Below, one piece after another: positions 5,292 through 6,809 of a DNA stretch of 6,809 nt (position 1 is the stretch's first letter; every line of letters begins with the position of its first letter). The stretch is from an uncultured bacterium (GTDB lineage Bacteria; Hydrothermota; Tepidihabitantia; Tepidihabitantales; Tepidihabitantaceae), in the NCBI GenBank assembly GCA_937139435.1, contig CAKZPX010000224.1, positions 1 through 6,809 of the forward strand, in the 5' to 3' direction. The notes under the pieces were generated by a model that saw only the letters and a list, made by a program, of their open reading frames with translations, had not been told where the DNA came from and did not search any database. The position numbers and the translations under genes were made by a program.

Positions 5292-6569
5292 ATGAGTATT
5301 AACCTCAACCCGGACCCATCTGCCCGAACAGTTGATTACAGTATTGACGCCCTTGACCCGCTGGAGATTGAACGCCTGCGCCGGATTATCGCCACCAAGG
5401 AACCGGCATCATCTCTCCTTGCCCTGACCGGAGAAGAACTTCTCGCCCGGCTCGGCATTATCAGCCCGGAGAGAAAAATCACCCTTGCCGGTATGCTCCT
5501 GCTCGGCAAAGAAGAACTGCTGCACAGCACCGTGCCCGGACATGGTGTTATCTACCTGCATATGAAGGACGATATGGAATACGACCGCCGGATTGAGTCG
5601 CGCCGACCGCTCCTTGCCCTGCTTGAAGACCTGACCGCTACGATTGAACCCCACAACCGCATCTGCACCCTGAAGTTCGGTCTCTTTCACTTTGAAATCC
5701 CGGACTTCCCGCCTGAGGTGTATCGTGAGGCGATACTCAACGCCTTCACCCATCGCGACTACTCCCTGCCCACCCCGGTCTATATCCGCCACTTTCCTGA
5801 TCGCCTGGAAATCTCTTCGCCAGGCGGTTTTCTCAGCGATATCACACCGGAAAACATCATCGGGCATGAGCCAATCAGCCGCAACCCGTTACTTGCCGAA
5901 ATCCTGGAGCGTATCCGGCTGGTGGAACGCGCCGGTATCGGTGTAAAAAGGATGTTCCAGGTTCTGCTATCCTACGGTAAAGAACCACCCAACTATGAGG
6001 CGGGCGCGGACTATGTCCGGCTGACCCTGCGCTCCGGTCGGGGTGACAGTAAAATTGACGAAGATTTCGCCCGGTTTGTCGTCTACTGCCAGCAGGAAGG
6101 CAGGGGACTGAAACTGCCCGACCTCCTGATCCTCAACTGGCTGAAACGCAACCGGGAGGTTGACCTCACCGAGGCAAAGACCATCCTCGGACGCTCAGAA
6201 CGGGAGGCGCATGATGCTCTCTCTTCAATGGTCAATCGGGGGCTCCTGGAGCAGTTTGGCGAGAAAAAAGGGCGTGTTTACCGGCTCTCTAAAATGGCGT
6301 ATGCCCGTCTCCGGCGCTCGGTCACCTACTATCCTTTTCTGCGGGCAGAGTCAGCGTATGCTGAAGGCACCGTCCTTCATTACCTGAAAGAATCCAGTTC
6401 CCGCACCGAAGCCCGCTTTGTAACCAATGAGATTGTCCGCACCCTGCTGCGCACCTCACCGGACCAGACCACCCGCATCCTGAACAAAATGGTAAAAAAG
6501 GGGGAACTGGTGCTGGTGGGCAGGGGACGTGGCGCCCGTTACTATCTTCCACCATCCCCATCCGGCTGA
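5292..6569 (+). CDS. GHKL-type ATP-binding protein with winged-helix C-terminus, lacking AlbA_2 domain (putative regulator)
   Basis: This 425-residue protein resembles the large group annotated 'ATP-binding protein / putative transcriptional regulator / RecG-like', which carries the HATPase_c_4 module. Residues 15-72 match the linker that follows the AlbA_2 (Schlafen-like) domain in relatives, ending in KITLAGMLLLGK (62-73). The GHKL module spans about 75-250, with an N-box-like REAILNAFTHRDY (145-157), SPGGF (176-180), RNPLLAEIL (197-205) and VERAGIGVKRM (211-221). Residues about 272-340 and 350-420 look like two winged-helix folds, suggesting DNA binding. Relatives usually begin with a 120-140-residue AlbA_2 domain; here it is absent. 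The frame upstream has a stop at 5205-5207 and no ATG, GTG or TTG before 5292, so the short form is not a mis-called start. There is no signal peptide or membrane segment, so it is cytoplasmic. Its target and ligand are unknown. Position after rfbB does not by itself imply control of that operon, because it has its own promoter. Confidence 0.8.
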   Translation: MSINLNPDPSARTVDYSIDALDPLEIERLRRIIATKEPASSLLALTGEELLARLGIISPERKITLAGMLLLGKEELLHSTVPGHGVIYLHMKDDMEYDRRIESRRPLLALLEDLTATIEPHNRICTLKFGLFHFEIPDFPPEVYREAILNAFTHRDYSLPTPVYIRHFPDRLEISSPGGFLSDITPENIIGHEPISRNPLLAEILERIRLVERAGIGVKRMFQVLLSYGKEPPNYEAGADYVRLTLRSGRGDSKIDEDFARFVVYCQQEGRGLKLPDLLILNWLKRNREVDLTEAKTILGRSEREAHDALSSMVNRGLLEQFGEKKGRVYRLSKMAYARLRRSVTYYPFLRAESAYAEGTVLHYLKESSSRTEARFVTNEIVRTLLRTSPDQTTRILNKMVKKGELVLVGRGRGARYYLPPSPSG

Positions 6570-6582
6570 GACCCACACCGCT

Positions 6583-6623
6583 AAAAATTAATTTTTTGAC
6601 CACCCATTTAATCAGGGTATAAT
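6583..6623 (+). promoter_or_regulatory. Sigma70-type promoter with AT-rich palindromic upstream element
   Basis: The -35 is TTGACC (6596-6601) and the -10 is a perfect TATAAT (6618-6623), with a 16-bp spacer. Immediately upstream lies the 14-base perfect palindrome AAAAATTAATTTTT (6583-6596), which could act as an UP element or an operator touching the -35. Transcription should start near 6630, giving a leader of roughly 14 bases that is almost entirely ribosome binding site. Confidence 0.8.
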
Positions 6624-6634
6624 TAAATTAAAAA

Positions 6635-6639
6635 GGAGG
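6635..6639 (+). promoter_or_regulatory. Shine-Dalgarno sequence setting the GTG start at 6644
   Basis: GGAGG, within AAAAAGGAGGA, lies four bases before GTG at 6644. Spacing is short but the match is perfect, and the GTG opens directly into a classical signal peptide. This is the only strong ribosome binding site ahead of a recognisable gene in the window. Confidence 0.8.
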
Positions 6640-6643
6640 ACTG

Positions 6644-6809
6644 GTGAGTAAAAAATCGCTGCTCGTCACCAGCGTCATTCTGACGCTTGGTATTACCATT
6701 CTTTATGCCCGTCCCTTTAACCATTACCGCATGGGACAGAACTATCGCTTTACACCGGTAGCCGGAGAAGAGATTAACTACATTTCATTCAGCAACGGTT
6801 ATATCATTG
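6644..6809 (+). CDS. Secreted protein of unknown function, N-terminus only (runs off window)
   Basis: The first 55 codons are in the window and no stop is reached. The N-terminus is a textbook Sec signal peptide: basic MSKK, a hydrophobic core from about residue 5 to 20 (LLVTSVILTLGITIL), and a probable signal peptidase I site after LYA (residues 20-22). There is no lipobox cysteine. The mature part visible so far (RPFNHYRMGQNYRF, then TPVAGEEINYISFSNGYII) is rich in aromatic residues and is not enough to place in a family. The GTG start is supported by the GGAGG and promoter just upstream, so this is a new transcription unit. Export across the inner membrane is well supported; final location and role are unknown. 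Confidence 0.8.
   Translation, partial: MSKKSLLVTSVILTLGITILYARPFNHYRMGQNYRFTPVAGEEINYISFSNGYII

Noticed and set aside
5409..5867. 152-codon minus-strand frame opposite the GHKL gene
   Set aside because: Antisense shadow of a gene with clear family motifs in the + frame; no recognisable domain.

Overview
The window looks like bacterial chromosome from a Gram-negative (two-membrane) organism. It carries the barrel part of a TonB-dependent-receptor-like outer-membrane protein and the start of a secreted protein. Genes are moderately GC-rich, the long gap is AT-richer, and all recognisable genes lie on the + strand. The large outer-membrane beta-barrel family, the archaeal/thermophile-like epimerase variant and the apparently leaderless promoters would fit an FCB-group or candidate-phylum bacterium (WOR-3-like, for example). 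That placement is a guess; no rRNA or phylogenetic marker is present.

Layout. (1) 1-1971: 3' part of a TonB-dependent-receptor-like outer-membrane protein, open at the left edge. (2) 1972-2610: a 639-bp gap with no convincing protein gene but many inverted repeats. These include a GC-rich hairpin at 2021-2043, a bulged hairpin plus dyad at 2257-2300, two mutually exclusive U-tract hairpins at 2423-2462, and a CCCGGGG/CCCCGGG pair at 2484-2552. The gap ends in a sigma70-type promoter. (3) 2611-5163: a tightly packed three-gene operon for deoxysugar nucleotides: long-form glucose-1-phosphate thymidylyltransferase, an RmlC-related epimerase-like cupin, and dTDP-glucose 4,6-dehydratase. (4) 5292-6569: a separately promoted regulator-like protein with a GHKL-type ATPase module and a C-terminal region that looks like two winged helices, lacking the AlbA_2 domain usual in its family. 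(5) 6644-6809: the first 55 codons of a secreted protein with a clear promoter, ribosome binding site and signal peptide.

How it fits together. The trio should make dTDP-glucose from glucose-1-phosphate and dTTP, then dehydrate it to dTDP-4-keto-6-deoxyglucose. The cupin may epimerise that product. No dTDP-4-dehydrorhamnose reductase (RmlD) is visible and the cupin is not canonical RmlC, so L-rhamnose as end product is not established. The outer-membrane protein, the regulator-like gene and the secreted protein look like independent transcription units.

The clearest regulatory observation is that three promoters share a TTGAC-type -35 and a 16-bp spacer. Two of them sit so close to their ATG, with no Shine-Dalgarno sequence, that leaderless mRNAs are predicted. 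I did not find an obviously new multi-gene system here. The most unusual items are the structured gap, the RmlC variant and the AlbA_2-less regulator.
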